A stretch of 64,000 nucleotides of DNA from Inquilinus limosus_F (lineage in GTDB: Bacteria > Pseudomonadota > Alphaproteobacteria > DSM-16000 > Inquilinaceae). The notes beneath the pieces are model-generated. The model had not been told where the DNA came from. It did no database searches and was given only the letters and a program-made list of their open reading frames with translations. Both the position numbers and the translations under genes were made by a program. This document shows positions 8,306 through 16,716 of the stretch, piece after piece (positions within the stretch are counted from its first letter, which is position 1; each line of letters begins with the position of its first letter). Where the stretch lies: contig NZ_JAHVDK010000003.1 in assembly GCF_051487185.1 (NCBI RefSeq), positions 62,001-126,000 on the forward strand, in the 5' to 3' direction.

Positions 8306-9718
8306 CTAACCGCGCATCGCCTCCTCCAGCACCGCGAAGATCCGCGGGCTGGCGGATTGGGCGACGTTGAAGCGCAGGAAGCGGCCGGCGGTACGGGAGG
8401 GGCTGAAGACGTCGCCCGGCGCCAGGACCACGTCCCGGGCCAGGGCGCGGCGCGCCACCTCCGCCGAATCGAGCCCCTCCGGCAGGGCGGCCCACAGGAA
8501 CATGCCGCCGCGCGGCTCGACCCAGGGCATGAGGCCGAGGGCGGCGAGCCGCCGCGCCGTCTCACCCATCGCCCGGGCCAGCCGGCCGCGCAGCCCCTCG
8601 ACATGGCGGCGGTAGCTGCCGTCGGTCAGCAGCCGATGCACCAGCCGCGCCGCCAGCGCGCCGTTGGAGAAGCTGGTGGCGAGCTTGAGGTCGGTCAGCC
8701 CCTCGATCCAGTCCGGCCGGGCGGCGATGAAGCCGCAGCGCACCGCGGCCGATAGGGTCTTCGAGAAGCTGCCGATATGGATCACCCGCTGCAGCCCGTC
8801 CAGCGCGGCGAGGCGGGGCGACGGCTCCGTCTCGAAATCGGCGAAGATGTCGTCCTCGACCACGACCAGATCATGGGCCTCGGCCAGCATCAGCAGCCGA
8901 TGCGCCACCTGCGGCGCCAGGCTGGCGCCGGTCGGGTTGTGCAGGGCGGCGTTGGTGACGAAGAGCCGCGGCCGGTGCTCCGCCGCGGCGCGGGCGAAGG
9001 CGTCGAGATCGGGACCCGCCGGGGTGCGCGGCACGCCGACCCCCTTGGCGCGGTGGGCGCGCAGCACGCCGAGGAAGTTGAAGTAGCAGGGGTCGTCGAC
9101 CAGCACGGCATCGCCCGGCTCCAGCAGGAAGCGGCCGATCAGGTCGATCGCCTGGGTGCCGCCGTCGGTCAGCAGCATCTGACCGGCCTCGGCGGTGATG
9201 CCACGCTCCGCCAGCCGGCCCGCCAGATGCCGGCGCAGGGGCGCGAAGCCCAACGGCGAGTCGTAGTCGACCAAGCCTTCGCCCTCCGAACGGGCCAGGC
9301 CGCGCAACGCCCGCCGGATCGCCGGGTCGGGCATCCAGTCGGCCGGCAGCCAGCCGCAGCCGGGCTTCAGCACCTGTTCCCCGGCCTCCGGCGTCTCCAG
9401 CGCCTGGCGGGCGATCCACAGCGGGTCGATGGTGCGGTCCAGCCGTCGGCCGGGCTCAGCCAGGGTCAAAGGCTGCGCCCGCCGGGCGACGTAGAAGCCG
9501 GATCCGGGGCGGGCGGCGATCGCGCCCTCCGCCGCCAGCCGGTCATAGGCCTCGACCACGGTCGACTTCGACACGCCCAGCGACTCGGCCAGGCGGCGGA
9601 TCGATGGCACCTTGGCGCCCGGCGCGAGGGCGCGGTTCTCGATCCGCTGCCGGATGGTGTCCATCACGGTCGAAACAAGCGTGGCGCCGCCACGCGGCGC
9701 AGGAACGAGATCGAGCAT
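8306..9718 (-). CDS. MocR/PdxR-type regulator (GntR HTH + aminotransferase domain)
   Basis: 470 residues. The N-terminal winged helix of GntR type lies at about 15-85 (GAKVPSIRRLAESLGVSKSTVVEAYDRLAAEGAIAARPGSGFYV), followed by a fold-type I aminotransferase domain at about 125-470. The PLP lysine is at about residue 320 in GSFSKTLSAAVRCGF. Family members sense PLP or amino compounds and often control a divergent neighbour. Here the divergent gene is an EamA transporter across a 90-base gap, so regulation of that exporter is the natural guess. No transamination role is implied by the fold alone. The ligand is unknown. Confidence 0.9.
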   Translation of the reverse strand: MLDLVPAPRGGATLVSTVMDTIRQRIENRALAPGAKVPSIRRLAESLGVSKSTVVEAYDRLAAEGAIAARPGSGFYVARRAQPLTLAEPGRRLDRTIDPLWIARQALETPEAGEQVLKPGCGWLPADWMPDPAIRRALRGLARSEGEGLVDYDSPLGFAPLRRHLAGRLAERGITAEAGQMLLTDGGTQAIDLIGRFLLEPGDAVLVDDPCYFNFLGVLRAHRAKGVGVPRTPAGPDLDAFARAAAEHRPRLFVTNAALHNPTGASLAPQVAHRLLMLAEAHDLVVVEDDIFADFETEPSPRLAALDGLQRVIHIGSFSKTLSAAVRCGFIAARPDWIEGLTDLKLATSFSNGALAARLVHRLLTDGSYRRHVEGLRGRLARAMGETARRLAALGLMPWVEPRGGMFLWAALPEGLDSAEVARRALARDVVLAPGDVFSPSRTAGRFLRFNVAQSASPRIFAVLEEAMRG

Positions 9719-9760
9719 CTGTACCGGACTCCGGACCAGGACAGTTCGGCGAAACTGTAC
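9719..9760. promoter_or_regulatory. Probable MocR operator region
   Basis: The divergent gap contains a direct repeat CTGTAC (9719-9724 and 9755-9760) and an inverted repeat ACAGTT/AACTGT (9741-9746 and 9753-9758). MocR-type regulators commonly use spaced direct repeats between themselves and the divergent target. The sites are short, so this is suggestive only. Confidence 0.4.
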
Positions 9761-9807
9761 TCTACCATCTCTGGTTCGCGCCGTCGCCGGGCCCCATCGT
9801 CGGCCCC

Positions 9808-10704
9808 ATGCAGGCGATACGGACGATCATGGACGGACCTTCGAACGAGGCGGCGGCGGGCTGGATCAACGGCATGCTCGGCGTCCTCATCTTCAGCGGC
9901 TCGCTGCCGGCGACCCGGGTGGCGGTGCTCGATCTCGACCCGCTGTTCCTGACCCTGGCGCGGGCGGCGATCGCCGGGCTGCTCGGCGCCGCGATGCTGC
10001 TGGCGCTGCGGCCCCGGCGGCCGGAGCGATCGGATCTCGGGCCGCTGGTCGTGGTCGCGCTCGGCGTCGTGATCGGCTTCCCGCTGCTGACGGCGCTGGC
10101 GCTGCGCTACGTCACCTCGGCCCACGCCATCGTCTTCGTCGGCCTGCTGCCGATCGCCACCGCCGTGTTCGGCGTGCTGCGCGGCGGCGAGCGGCCGCGC
10201 CCGGCCTTCTGGGCGTTCTCGGTGCTCGGCGCCGCGATCGTCGGCGCCTATGCCCTGCGCCAGGGGGCCGAGGCCTCTCTGCTCGGCGACGGGCTGATGC
10301 TGGCCGCTATCCTGGCCTGCGGCCTGGGCTATGCCGAAGGCGCCCGGCTTTCGCGCCGGCTCGGCGGCTGGCAGGTGATCTCCTGGGCGCTGCTGCTCTC
10401 GCTGCCGCTGTCCCTGCCCGCGTCGCTGCTGACGCTGCCGGCCTCCTGGTCCGGGGTCGGCTGGCCGGCGCTGGTCGCGCTCGCCTATGTCTCGCTGTTC
10501 TCGATGCTGATCGGATTCATCTTCTGGTATCGCGGCCTGGCGCTGGGGGGCATCGCCGCGGTCAGCCAGCTGCAGCTGCTGCAGCCCTTCTTCGGCCTGG
10601 CCCTGGCCGCGACCCTGCTGCACGAGCCGGTCGGCTGGGGCTTGGTCGGCTGCGCCGCCGCGGTCGTCCTCTGCGTTGCCGGGGCCAAGCGCTTCGCTCG
10701 CTAG
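9808..10704 (+). CDS. EamA/DMT-family transporter (10 TM drug/metabolite exporter)
   Basis: 298 residues from the ATG at 9808 (MQAIRTIM; another ATG at 9829 is possible). The protein is dominated by about ten hydrophobic segments arranged as two EamA repeats, for example GMLGVLIFSGSLPATRVAVLDLDPLFLTLARA in the first and LVALAYVSLFSMLIGFIFWYRGLALGG in the second. It is an inner-membrane protein, probably exporting amino acids or other small metabolites. It is divergent from the MocR gene, its likely regulator. The stop codon overlaps that of the convergent LysR gene (TAG at 10702 against the complementary stop at 10701). Confidence 0.88.
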   Translation: MQAIRTIMDGPSNEAAAGWINGMLGVLIFSGSLPATRVAVLDLDPLFLTLARAAIAGLLGAAMLLALRPRRPERSDLGPLVVVALGVVIGFPLLTALALRYVTSAHAIVFVGLLPIATAVFGVLRGGERPRPAFWAFSVLGAAIVGAYALRQGAEASLLGDGLMLAAILACGLGYAEGARLSRRLGGWQVISWALLLSLPLSLPASLLTLPASWSGVGWPALVALAYVSLFSMLIGFIFWYRGLALGGIAAVSQLQLLQPFFGLALAATLLHEPVGWGLVGCAAAVVLCVAGAKRFAR

Positions 10705-11606
10705 GCCCGATCCATCCCTCGGACATGCTCGATGAAGCGCCGGGTCACGCCCAGCGGCTCGGCGTCACGGCGGGCCAGGTGCAGGGGCGCCGCCAGCGGC
10801 GGGCGGTCGGCCAGGGGCAGATAGGCGACGCCGCCGGTGTCCAGCCGCGACATCGAGGCCGGGACGATCGACACGCCGAGCCCGGCCTCGACCAGGCTCA
10901 GCGTCGACACCAGCCGCGGCGCCTCCTGCGCCATGCGCGGGCTGAAGCCGGCGGCGCGGCAGGCGGCGATGATCGAATCGTAGAGGCCCGGGCCGCTCGG
11001 CCGGCGGTACAGCACGAAGGCCTCTTCGGCCAAAGCCGACAGCGGGATCGGGTCCGATTCCGTTGCCAGCGGGTGCCCGGTCGGCACCGCCGCGACCATC
11101 GGTTCTTCCAGCAGCGGCTCGACCACGAGACCGGCCGCGTCGCCGACCGGCGAGCGGATAAAGGCGGCGTCCAGCCGCCCCAGGCGCAGCGCCTCGACCA
11201 GCTCGCCGGTGCTGCTCTCCTCCATCGCCATCTCGACCTGGGGTGCGGCCTCGCGGAAGCCGCGGATGGCGGCGGAGACGAAGGGGTGAAAGGCGGCCGA
11301 GCTGGTGAAGCCCACGGCGATCCGCCCCTGCTCGCCGCGCCCGGTGCGCCGCACCGTCTCGAGCGCGCGGTCAAGCTGGGCCAGGATGGCGCGCGCCTCG
11401 GCCAGCAGGACGAGACCGCTCTCGGTCGGCTGCACGCCGCGCGGCAGCCGGCGGAGCAGGGTTACACCCAGTTCCTGCTCCAGCGCCTTGATCTGCTGGC
11501 TCAGCGGCGGCTGCTGCATCCCCAGCCGCTCGGCCGCCCGGGTGACGTGCCCTTCCTCGGCGACGGCGACGAAATAGCGGAGATGGCGCAGCTCGATCAT
11601 CGGCAT
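10701..11606 (-). CDS. LysR-family transcriptional regulator (CatM/BenM-like)
   Basis: 301 residues from the ATG at 11606 (MPMIELRHLRYFVAVAEEGHVTRAAERLGM), with an alternative ATG at 11600. The winged helix spans residues 1-62, with QQPPLSQQIKALEQELGVTLLRR as recognition region. The co-inducer domain (about 92-300) begins GRIAVGFTSSAAFHPF, a pattern typical of the BenM/CatM group. The effector and target are unknown; the upstream gene (corA) is on the same strand, so there is no divergent partner. Tail-to-tail stop codons overlap with the EamA gene. Confidence 0.88.
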   Translation of the reverse strand: MPMIELRHLRYFVAVAEEGHVTRAAERLGMQQPPLSQQIKALEQELGVTLLRRLPRGVQPTESGLVLLAEARAILAQLDRALETVRRTGRGEQGRIAVGFTSSAAFHPFVSAAIRGFREAAPQVEMAMEESSTGELVEALRLGRLDAAFIRSPVGDAAGLVVEPLLEEPMVAAVPTGHPLATESDPIPLSALAEEAFVLYRRPSGPGLYDSIIAACRAAGFSPRMAQEAPRLVSTLSLVEAGLGVSIVPASMSRLDTGGVAYLPLADRPPLAAPLHLARRDAEPLGVTRRFIEHVRGMDRA

Positions 11607-11688
11607 ATCCAGGCGATATGGATGGCTATGGTGCCATCTGCTGATGGTCATGCCGAGGGCCGCCGGGCCTGTTCAGGTAGTCACAAAG

Positions 11689-11790
11689 CCGTCATCGCGA
11701 GGTGCGAAGCACCGTGGCGATCCAGGGGCCGGGATCGCTGGATGGCCACGCCCCCCAATCAAGTGCAAAGGGCGGGGCTCGCCATGACGG
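11689..11790. repeat. Palindromic dispersed repeat (REP-like)
   Basis: The ends CCGTCATCGCGAG (11689-11701) and CTCGCCATGACGG (11778-11790) pair at 12 of 13 positions, and inner arms GTGGCGATCCAG (11714-11725) and CTGGATGGCCAC (11738-11749) pair at 11 of 12. This is the look of the GTCATCGCGAG...GATCCAG family of palindromic intergenic units known in alphaproteobacteria. It lies between the corA 3' end and the LysR gene. No coding sequence is seen. Confidence 0.75.
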
Positions 11791-11826
11791 TGGTGGGAGC
11801 GGTGCGGGCGACGACAACACCGCCTC

Positions 11827-12804
11827 TTACAACCACCCCTTCCGCTTGAACCACAGATAGGGCAGCACGGCGGACAGGACCATCAGCCCGAGCGCCCAGG
11901 GATAGCCGGCCGCCCAGCGCAGCTCCGGCATGACCTCGAAGTTCATGCCGTAGATGCTGGCGACCAGGGTCGGCGGCAGGAACACCACGGCGGCGACCGA
12001 GAAGATCTTGATGATCGCGTTCTGCTCGATGTTGATCATCCCCATCGAGGCGTCGAGCAGGAAGGTGATGTTGTTGCCGAGATAGGTGGCGTGGTCGGTC
12101 AGCGACGCCACGTCCCGGCTCAGGCTCTTCAGATGGGTGCGGAACACCTTGTCCTTGGTGGCGTCGCCGACGGCGAGGAAGCTCAGCAGGCGGGCCAGGC
12201 TGACCAGGCTCTCGCGCGCCTTCGACACCAGGTTCTGGCTGCGGCCGATCAGCTTGAGATTGGCCTCCAGCTCCTCGTTGGTCGTGCGCCTGTGCACCGC
12301 CTCGTTCACCTTGAAGATGCGCTGCGACAGCGCGTCGACCTCGCCCGCCACCCGCTCCAGGATGTCGGCGGTGCGGTCGACGATCGCCTCCAGGAGGCCG
12401 ATCAGCGTGGCCGAGCCCGAGGGACACAGCGTCGGCTGGCGCTCGGCATGGGCGGTGAAGCCGGTGAAGGATTTCGGCTCGGCGTAGCGGATGGTGACGA
12501 GGGTCTGGCCCTTCAGCACGAAGGTGATCGGGGCGGTGCCGGGCGTATCGGTCTCGGTGGCGTAGAGCACGCTGGCGGTCATGAACATGCCGCCGTCTTC
12601 CTGGTACAGCCGACTCGACGCCTCGATCTCCTGCATCTCCTCGCGGGTCGGCAGGAACAGGCCGAGCTGCCGTTCAGCCAGCCGCTCCTCCTCCTGGGTC
12701 GGGTTGAACAGGTCGATCCAGACCGTGTCCGGCGGGAAGCCGGCGCCCTCGGCGGGCTCGACCGGCGCGAAACGGGCGTTCGAAAGCGTGTAGATGCGCA
12801 GCAT
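11827..12804 (-). CDS. corA: CorA-family divalent cation transporter
   Basis: 325 residues. A large cytoplasmic N-terminal alpha/beta funnel domain is followed by a long coiled helix (about 130-265) and two C-terminal membrane helices (about 268-287 and 300-318). The signature YGMN is at about residues 285-288, followed by FEVMPEL, the normal selectivity loop. The protein would form a pentamer in the inner membrane and import Mg2+, although some GMN transporters export Zn2+ or Co2+. The N-terminus (MLRIYTLSNARFAPVEP) fits this alphaproteobacterial subtype. The gene appears to be a single unit. Confidence 0.92.
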   Translation of the reverse strand: MLRIYTLSNARFAPVEPAEGAGFPPDTVWIDLFNPTQEEERLAERQLGLFLPTREEMQEIEASSRLYQEDGGMFMTASVLYATETDTPGTAPITFVLKGQTLVTIRYAEPKSFTGFTAHAERQPTLCPSGSATLIGLLEAIVDRTADILERVAGEVDALSQRIFKVNEAVHRRTTNEELEANLKLIGRSQNLVSKARESLVSLARLLSFLAVGDATKDKVFRTHLKSLSRDVASLTDHATYLGNNITFLLDASMGMINIEQNAIIKIFSVAAVVFLPPTLVASIYGMNFEVMPELRWAAGYPWALGLMVLSAVLPYLWFKRKGWL

Positions 12805-13081
12805 CGCGGTCTGTCCCCTCTCGGCCGCACGCCGCGCGAGCCGGGGGCCCGCGATCGTCTAGCGGAAGCCTCCGGCCGGCCCAGCGCCCGGCCGTCCGTC
12901 CTGTCCCGGGGCGGCCCCAGGGAGGCGCCCCTTCGGTTCGATTCCGCCCCTCGCGGGACGACTGTCTGGCTCGTCCATGTCTCTTTTCGTCGAAGAAGGC
13001 GCGGGGGCCTGCCGGCACCCGTCGCCCGTCCGGCTCGGATGCCATCGCCCGCCGGCGCCGTCAAGCCGCGCGGAGCCGCCG

Positions 13082-13585
13082 TCAGGTCAGGGCGTCGATC
13101 GCCTCGGTCGACAGGTTGCCCGGCACGATGGTCAGCGGGATCCGCAGCCTGGCCATGGCGCGGCCGGTGGTCAGGTACTGGATCAGCGGGCCGGGACCGG
13201 CGGAGGAGACGGTGTCGGCGCCCAGCACCAGCACGGAGATCGAGGGCTCCTCGGCGATCAGCGCCATCAGCTCGTCGCGGGCGGCGCCTTCGCGGATGTG
13301 CAGGATCGGGATGGTGCCGGTCAGCTGGTTGACCTCGCGCGCCACGCGCTGCAGCCGCTGCTCGGCCTCGTGCCGCGCCTCCTCGCGCAGCACGTCCTCG
13401 ATCGCGCCCCAGTGCTGGATCTCGCTCGGGCTGATGACGTGCAGCAGGGCGACCCGGCCCCCGGTGTGCTGCGCCCGCCGGCAGGCATAGCGCAGCGCGG
13501 CCCGCCATTCCTCGGTGTCGTCCACGACCACGAGGAAGATGCGTGGGATCTCCTGCATCGGGGTTTCTGGGGCGTTGTCGGTCAT
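13082..13585 (-). CDS. Universal stress protein (UspA family)
   Basis: 167 residues with one Usp domain: N-terminal strand RIFLVVVDDTEEWRAALRYACRRA, a central ALLHVI strand, and the C-terminal VLVLGADTVSSAGPGPLIQYL...IPLTIVPG. The usual ATP motif GxxGxxG(S/T) is altered to GADTVSSAGPG, so nucleotide binding is uncertain. It lies 24 bases after the TIGR02186 protein gene, in what looks like a tauE-TIGR02186-usp operon on the minus strand. The function, probably in stress tolerance, is not specific. Confidence 0.85.
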   Translation of the reverse strand: MTDNAPETPMQEIPRIFLVVVDDTEEWRAALRYACRRAQHTGGRVALLHVISPSEIQHWGAIEDVLREEARHEAEQRLQRVAREVNQLTGTIPILHIREGAARDELMALIAEEPSISVLVLGADTVSSAGPGPLIQYLTTGRAMARLRIPLTIVPGNLSTEAIDALT

Positions 13586-13609
13586 GGCACCCTCAAAGAT
13601 GGGAGGTGA

Positions 13610-14362
13610 TCAGGCGCGGCGGAAGACGACGCTCGCCAGCCAGCCGGAGGCGACGGCGACGATGATGGCGGCCAGCCCGTACAGCGCCGGCTCGCTCTGC
13701 GCGAACTGGTAGATCTCGGCCCCGAGCCCGACCTTGCCGACGATCAGCGGCGTGGTCTGGGCGTCGACCACCTGGCCGCCGCGGAACAGATAGACCTCGA
13801 CCTGGTACTGGCCGGTCGGGACATTGGCCGGGAACTCGATCCGTGTCCGGAACAGCCGGCCGCTGAGGAAGCTGACCTGGCCGGTCTCGGTCACGTACAG
13901 GCCGCGGCGCTGCAGGCCGCGGATCAGCGCGTCGCGGAAGGCGGCGATCGCCTCGGGGCCGGCGTCGCGGTCGTCTTCGCTCACGGTCAGCTGCAGGTAT
14001 TTCAGCCCGATGCCGGCGCGCTCCAGCACCGGGGGCGGCGCCAGCTCCTCCAACGGCTTGCTCGACGCCACGGCATAGAAGCCGGGCACGTTGCTGAACT
14101 TCATGCTCTCATGGTTGAGCCAGACGCCGGCGACGCGGTCCTTTTCGCGCACCGTGGCCCGGTCGGTCGGCCCGCGCACCACCACCGCCACCTGGTCTTC
14201 GCCTTCGGTGGCGCCGAACAGCAGGACCCGCGTGCCGGTGAAGCCGGTGTTGATGGCGATGACGTGGTCGGACAGGTCCGCCACCAGGTCCTGGGCGGCG
14301 CCGGGCCGGCACAGGCCCATGACCGCGGCCCAGACGGCGACGGTGAAGACGAGACGCAGCAC
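13610..14362 (-). CDS. TIGR02186-type membrane-anchored protein next to TauE
   Basis: 250 residues from a GTG start. It has a signal peptide (1-23, ending GAAQ), a long periplasmic beta-rich part (about 24-220) and one C-terminal transmembrane helix (about 225-246) with a short basic tail, so it should be anchored in the inner membrane facing the periplasm. The pattern matches the conserved hypothetical family TIGR02186, which commonly sits beside TauE/SafE exporters. It begins 3 bases after the tauE stop codon, so the two are likely translationally linked. A role as partner of the exporter is inference. Confidence 0.8.
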   Translation of the reverse strand: MLRLVFTVAVWAAVMGLCRPGAAQDLVADLSDHVIAINTGFTGTRVLLFGATEGEDQVAVVVRGPTDRATVREKDRVAGVWLNHESMKFSNVPGFYAVASSKPLEELAPPPVLERAGIGLKYLQLTVSEDDRDAGPEAIAAFRDALIRGLQRRGLYVTETGQVSFLSGRLFRTRIEFPANVPTGQYQVEVYLFRGGQVVDAQTTPLIVGKVGLGAEIYQFAQSEPALYGLAAIIVAVASGWLASVVFRRA

Positions 14363-14365
14363 GGC

Positions 14366-15286
14366 TCAGCCCCCCCGGCGCATGGCGACGGAGAACAGGT
14401 CGGCCGGCGTGCCGATCAGGTCGAAGCCGACCTTGACGCAGATGATCAGCACCAGCGTTGCCAGCAGGGCGCGGGCCTGGTCGCCGCGCAGCCGGCCGCT
14501 GGCATGGGTGCCGAACTGGGCGCCGATCACCCCGCCGGCCAGCAGCAGCAGCGCCAGCAGCACGTCGACCGTCTGGTTCTGGAAGGCCTGCAGGAAACAG
14601 ACCAGGGCGGTGGTGAAGATGATCTGGAACAGCGAGGTGCCGGCCACCAGCGCGGCCGGCATGCCGAGCAGGTAGATCATCGCCGGCACCAGGATGAAGC
14701 CGCCGCCGATGCCCATGATCGCGGTCAGGAAGCCGCCCAGCGCGCCGATCGCGATCGGCGCCAGCGCGCTGATATAGAGCCGCGACTTCGGGAACCGGGT
14801 CTTGAAGGGCAGGCCGTGGAACCAGGCGTGCTGGTGCAGCTTGCGGCGCGCACCCGGGGCGCGGCGGCGGCGCAGCATCGAGCGCAGGCTCTCGACCAGC
14901 ATCAGCCCGCCGACCGTGCCCAGGAAGATCAGGTAGAACAGGTTGATGGCGAGGTCGATCTGGCCCAGCAGCTGCAGAAGGCTGAACAGCCGGACCCCCA
15001 GCACGCTGCCGATCACGCTGCCGGCCAGAAGCACCAGCCCCATCTTCAGGTCGACATTGCCGCGCCGCCAATGCGCCAGCATGCCCGAGACGCTGGCCGC
15101 GACCAGCTGGTTGGCCTGGGTGCCAACGGCGACCGCCGGCGGGATGCCGATGAAGATCAGCAGCGGCGTCATCAGGAAGCCGCCGCCGACGCCGAACAGG
15201 CCGGATAGGAACCCGACCAGGCCGCCCATGCCGAGAATCAGCAAGGCGTTCACCGAGACCTCGGCGATCGGCAGATAGACTTGCAT
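14366..15286 (-). CDS. TauE/SafE-family sulfite/organosulfonate exporter
   Basis: 306 residues with about eight membrane helices in two repeats, each starting with a glycine-rich FGVGGGF or MGIGGGF motif (GLFGVGGGFLMTPLLIF; IMGIGGGFILVPAMIYL), which is diagnostic for the family. It sits in the inner membrane and is thought to export sulfite, sulfoacetate or related anions. A large charged cytoplasmic loop (about 130-165) separates the halves. It heads a minus-strand operon with the TIGR02186 and Usp genes. Sulfite made by the cys genes of this window could be a substrate, but they are 14 kb away. Confidence 0.9.
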   Translation of the reverse strand: MQVYLPIAEVSVNALLILGMGGLVGFLSGLFGVGGGFLMTPLLIFIGIPPAVAVGTQANQLVAASVSGMLAHWRRGNVDLKMGLVLLAGSVIGSVLGVRLFSLLQLLGQIDLAINLFYLIFLGTVGGLMLVESLRSMLRRRRAPGARRKLHQHAWFHGLPFKTRFPKSRLYISALAPIAIGALGGFLTAIMGIGGGFILVPAMIYLLGMPAALVAGTSLFQIIFTTALVCFLQAFQNQTVDVLLALLLLAGGVIGAQFGTHASGRLRGDQARALLATLVLIICVKVGFDLIGTPADLFSVAMRRGG

Positions 15287-15407
15287 GGCGCGGGGTCCCG
15301 TCCAGTCCTATCGGCACCATAGTTGCTGCGGCGGCCGATGCGAAGGCTGATGGCGCCTGCGGCGAAGCGATGCGACAGCAGCATGGCCGGCTCGGTTACT
15401 CATGCCG

Positions 15408-15419
15408 TACATGCATGTA
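15408..15419. promoter_or_regulatory. Perfect palindrome upstream of the RND pump operon
   Basis: TACATGCATGTA is a perfect 12-base palindrome about 105 bases before the membrane fusion protein start and 120 bases before the divergent tauE gene. The TACAT/ATGTA halves resemble TetR-type (AcrR-like) efflux operators. No regulator gene is adjacent, so the binder is unknown. Confidence 0.4.
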
Positions 15420-15524
15420 TGTTTCCGATTAGGCCGTTTGTCGGCGTCTAGTGTATGGTGCTGCGCTTTTTGATTCACAGCACGAGCCCGTACGACCAAG
15501 GACGGGCCTGGGACGGAATCGCGC

Positions 15525-16688
15525 ATGATCCTCCGCTTCTTTCTGGTCGGGATCGCCCTGATCCTCGTCGTCGGCGCGCTCGTCGGCATGAATGTCATGC
15601 GCGACCAGGTGGTGGCGGACATGTTCTCCAACCCGCAGATCCCGCCGGTCGCCGTCTCCGCCGCCAAGGCCGAAGCGAAAACCTGGACCGACTATCTCGA
15701 GGGCATAGGCACCATCTCGGCCGTCGAGGGCATCCAGGTCGCCTCCGAGGTGGCGGGTACGGTCGTGTCGATCGACTTCAAGCCCAACGACACGGTCGGC
15801 GCCGGGCAGCGGCTGGTCCAGCTCGACGATTCGATCGACCAGGCGGATGTCCGGCTGTACCAGGCGGAGATCGACCTGGCGCGGCGGACGCTCGACCGGG
15901 TGTCGTCGCTGCGGGCGCGCGGCAACGCCCCACAATCCGACCTCGACACCGCCAATGCCAATCTCCTGAAGGCCCAGGCTCAGCTCGCCCGCGCCCAGGC
16001 GACGATCGAGAAGAAGGCGGTGACGGCGCCCTTCGCCGGCATCATCGGCATCCGCAAGGTCGATATCGGCCGCTACGTCGCGGCGGGCGATCCGCTGGTC
16101 ACACTGCAGCGGCTGGACCAGGTCTATGTCGACTTCACCCTGCCGGAACAGGCATTCAGCCGCGTGACCCATAGCCAGAAGGTGGAGGTCCGGACCGACG
16201 CCTTTCCGGAGGAGGTGTTCCAAGGCCAGGTCACCGGCATCGAACCGGTGGTCGATGCGGCCAGCCGCATGCTTCGGGTGCGGGCCACCATCGACAATCC
16301 GGGGCTGAAGCTGCGCCCCGGCTTCTTCGCCAATGTCCGGCTGATGCTGCCGGAACGGCCGAATGTGGTGACGGTGCCGCAGACCGCGATCACCTACAGC
16401 CTCTACGGCGACACGGTGTTCGTGATCCGCGAGAAGAAGGCGGAAGGCGACCAGCCGCCGCCGCCCGCCGGCGGGAGCGCCGTGGCCCAGGCCGCGCCGG
16501 CCGGGCCGCAGCTGGTGGTCGAGCAGGTCTTCGTCCGGGTCGGCCAGCGCCAGGGCAACATCGCCGAGATCGTCGAAGGGGTGAAGGTGGGCGACCAGGT
16601 CGTCACCTCCGGCCAGCTCAAGCTGCAGAACGGGTTCCCGGTGGTGATCGACAACTCGGTCGACCCCAGCCGCCCTCCGCAGTCCTGA
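15525..16688 (+). CDS. RND efflux pump, periplasmic membrane fusion protein
   Basis: 387 residues. An N-terminal hydrophobic anchor (residues 3-22) is followed by the barrel-sandwich/lipoyl half motifs (GIQVASEVAGTVVSIDFKPNDTVGAGQRLVQLD), an alpha-hairpin at about 105-165, the second lipoyl half (APFAGIIGIRKVDIGRYVAAGDPL), a beta-barrel and a membrane-proximal domain. A Pro-Ala linker interrupts the C-terminal domain (about 305-328), a little unusual for the MexH-like group. The permease gene starts 28 bases later. No outer-membrane channel gene follows, so a TolC-like protein must come from elsewhere. Confidence 0.93.
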   Translation: MILRFFLVGIALILVVGALVGMNVMRDQVVADMFSNPQIPPVAVSAAKAEAKTWTDYLEGIGTISAVEGIQVASEVAGTVVSIDFKPNDTVGAGQRLVQLDDSIDQADVRLYQAEIDLARRTLDRVSSLRARGNAPQSDLDTANANLLKAQAQLARAQATIEKKAVTAPFAGIIGIRKVDIGRYVAAGDPLVTLQRLDQVYVDFTLPEQAFSRVTHSQKVEVRTDAFPEEVFQGQVTGIEPVVDAASRMLRVRATIDNPGLKLRPGFFANVRLMLPERPNVVTVPQTAITYSLYGDTVFVIREKKAEGDQPPPPAGGSAVAQAAPAGPQLVVEQVFVRVGQRQGNIAEIVEGVKVGDQVVTSGQLKLQNGFPVVIDNSVDPSRPPQS

Positions 16689-16716
16689 GCCGGCGGGGGA
16701 AGGGGGAAACGCCGCC

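Noticed and set aside
5851..8604. 917-codon antisense frame opposite clpA
   Set aside because: It mirrors clpA, is made of Arg/Leu/Asp/Val/Gly-rich sequence with no domain pattern, and crosses the terminator. High-GC codon use creates such frames.
9612..11849. 745-codon frame across the EamA and LysR genes
   Set aside because: No family pattern; it overlaps two genes with clear motifs and the palindromic repeat.
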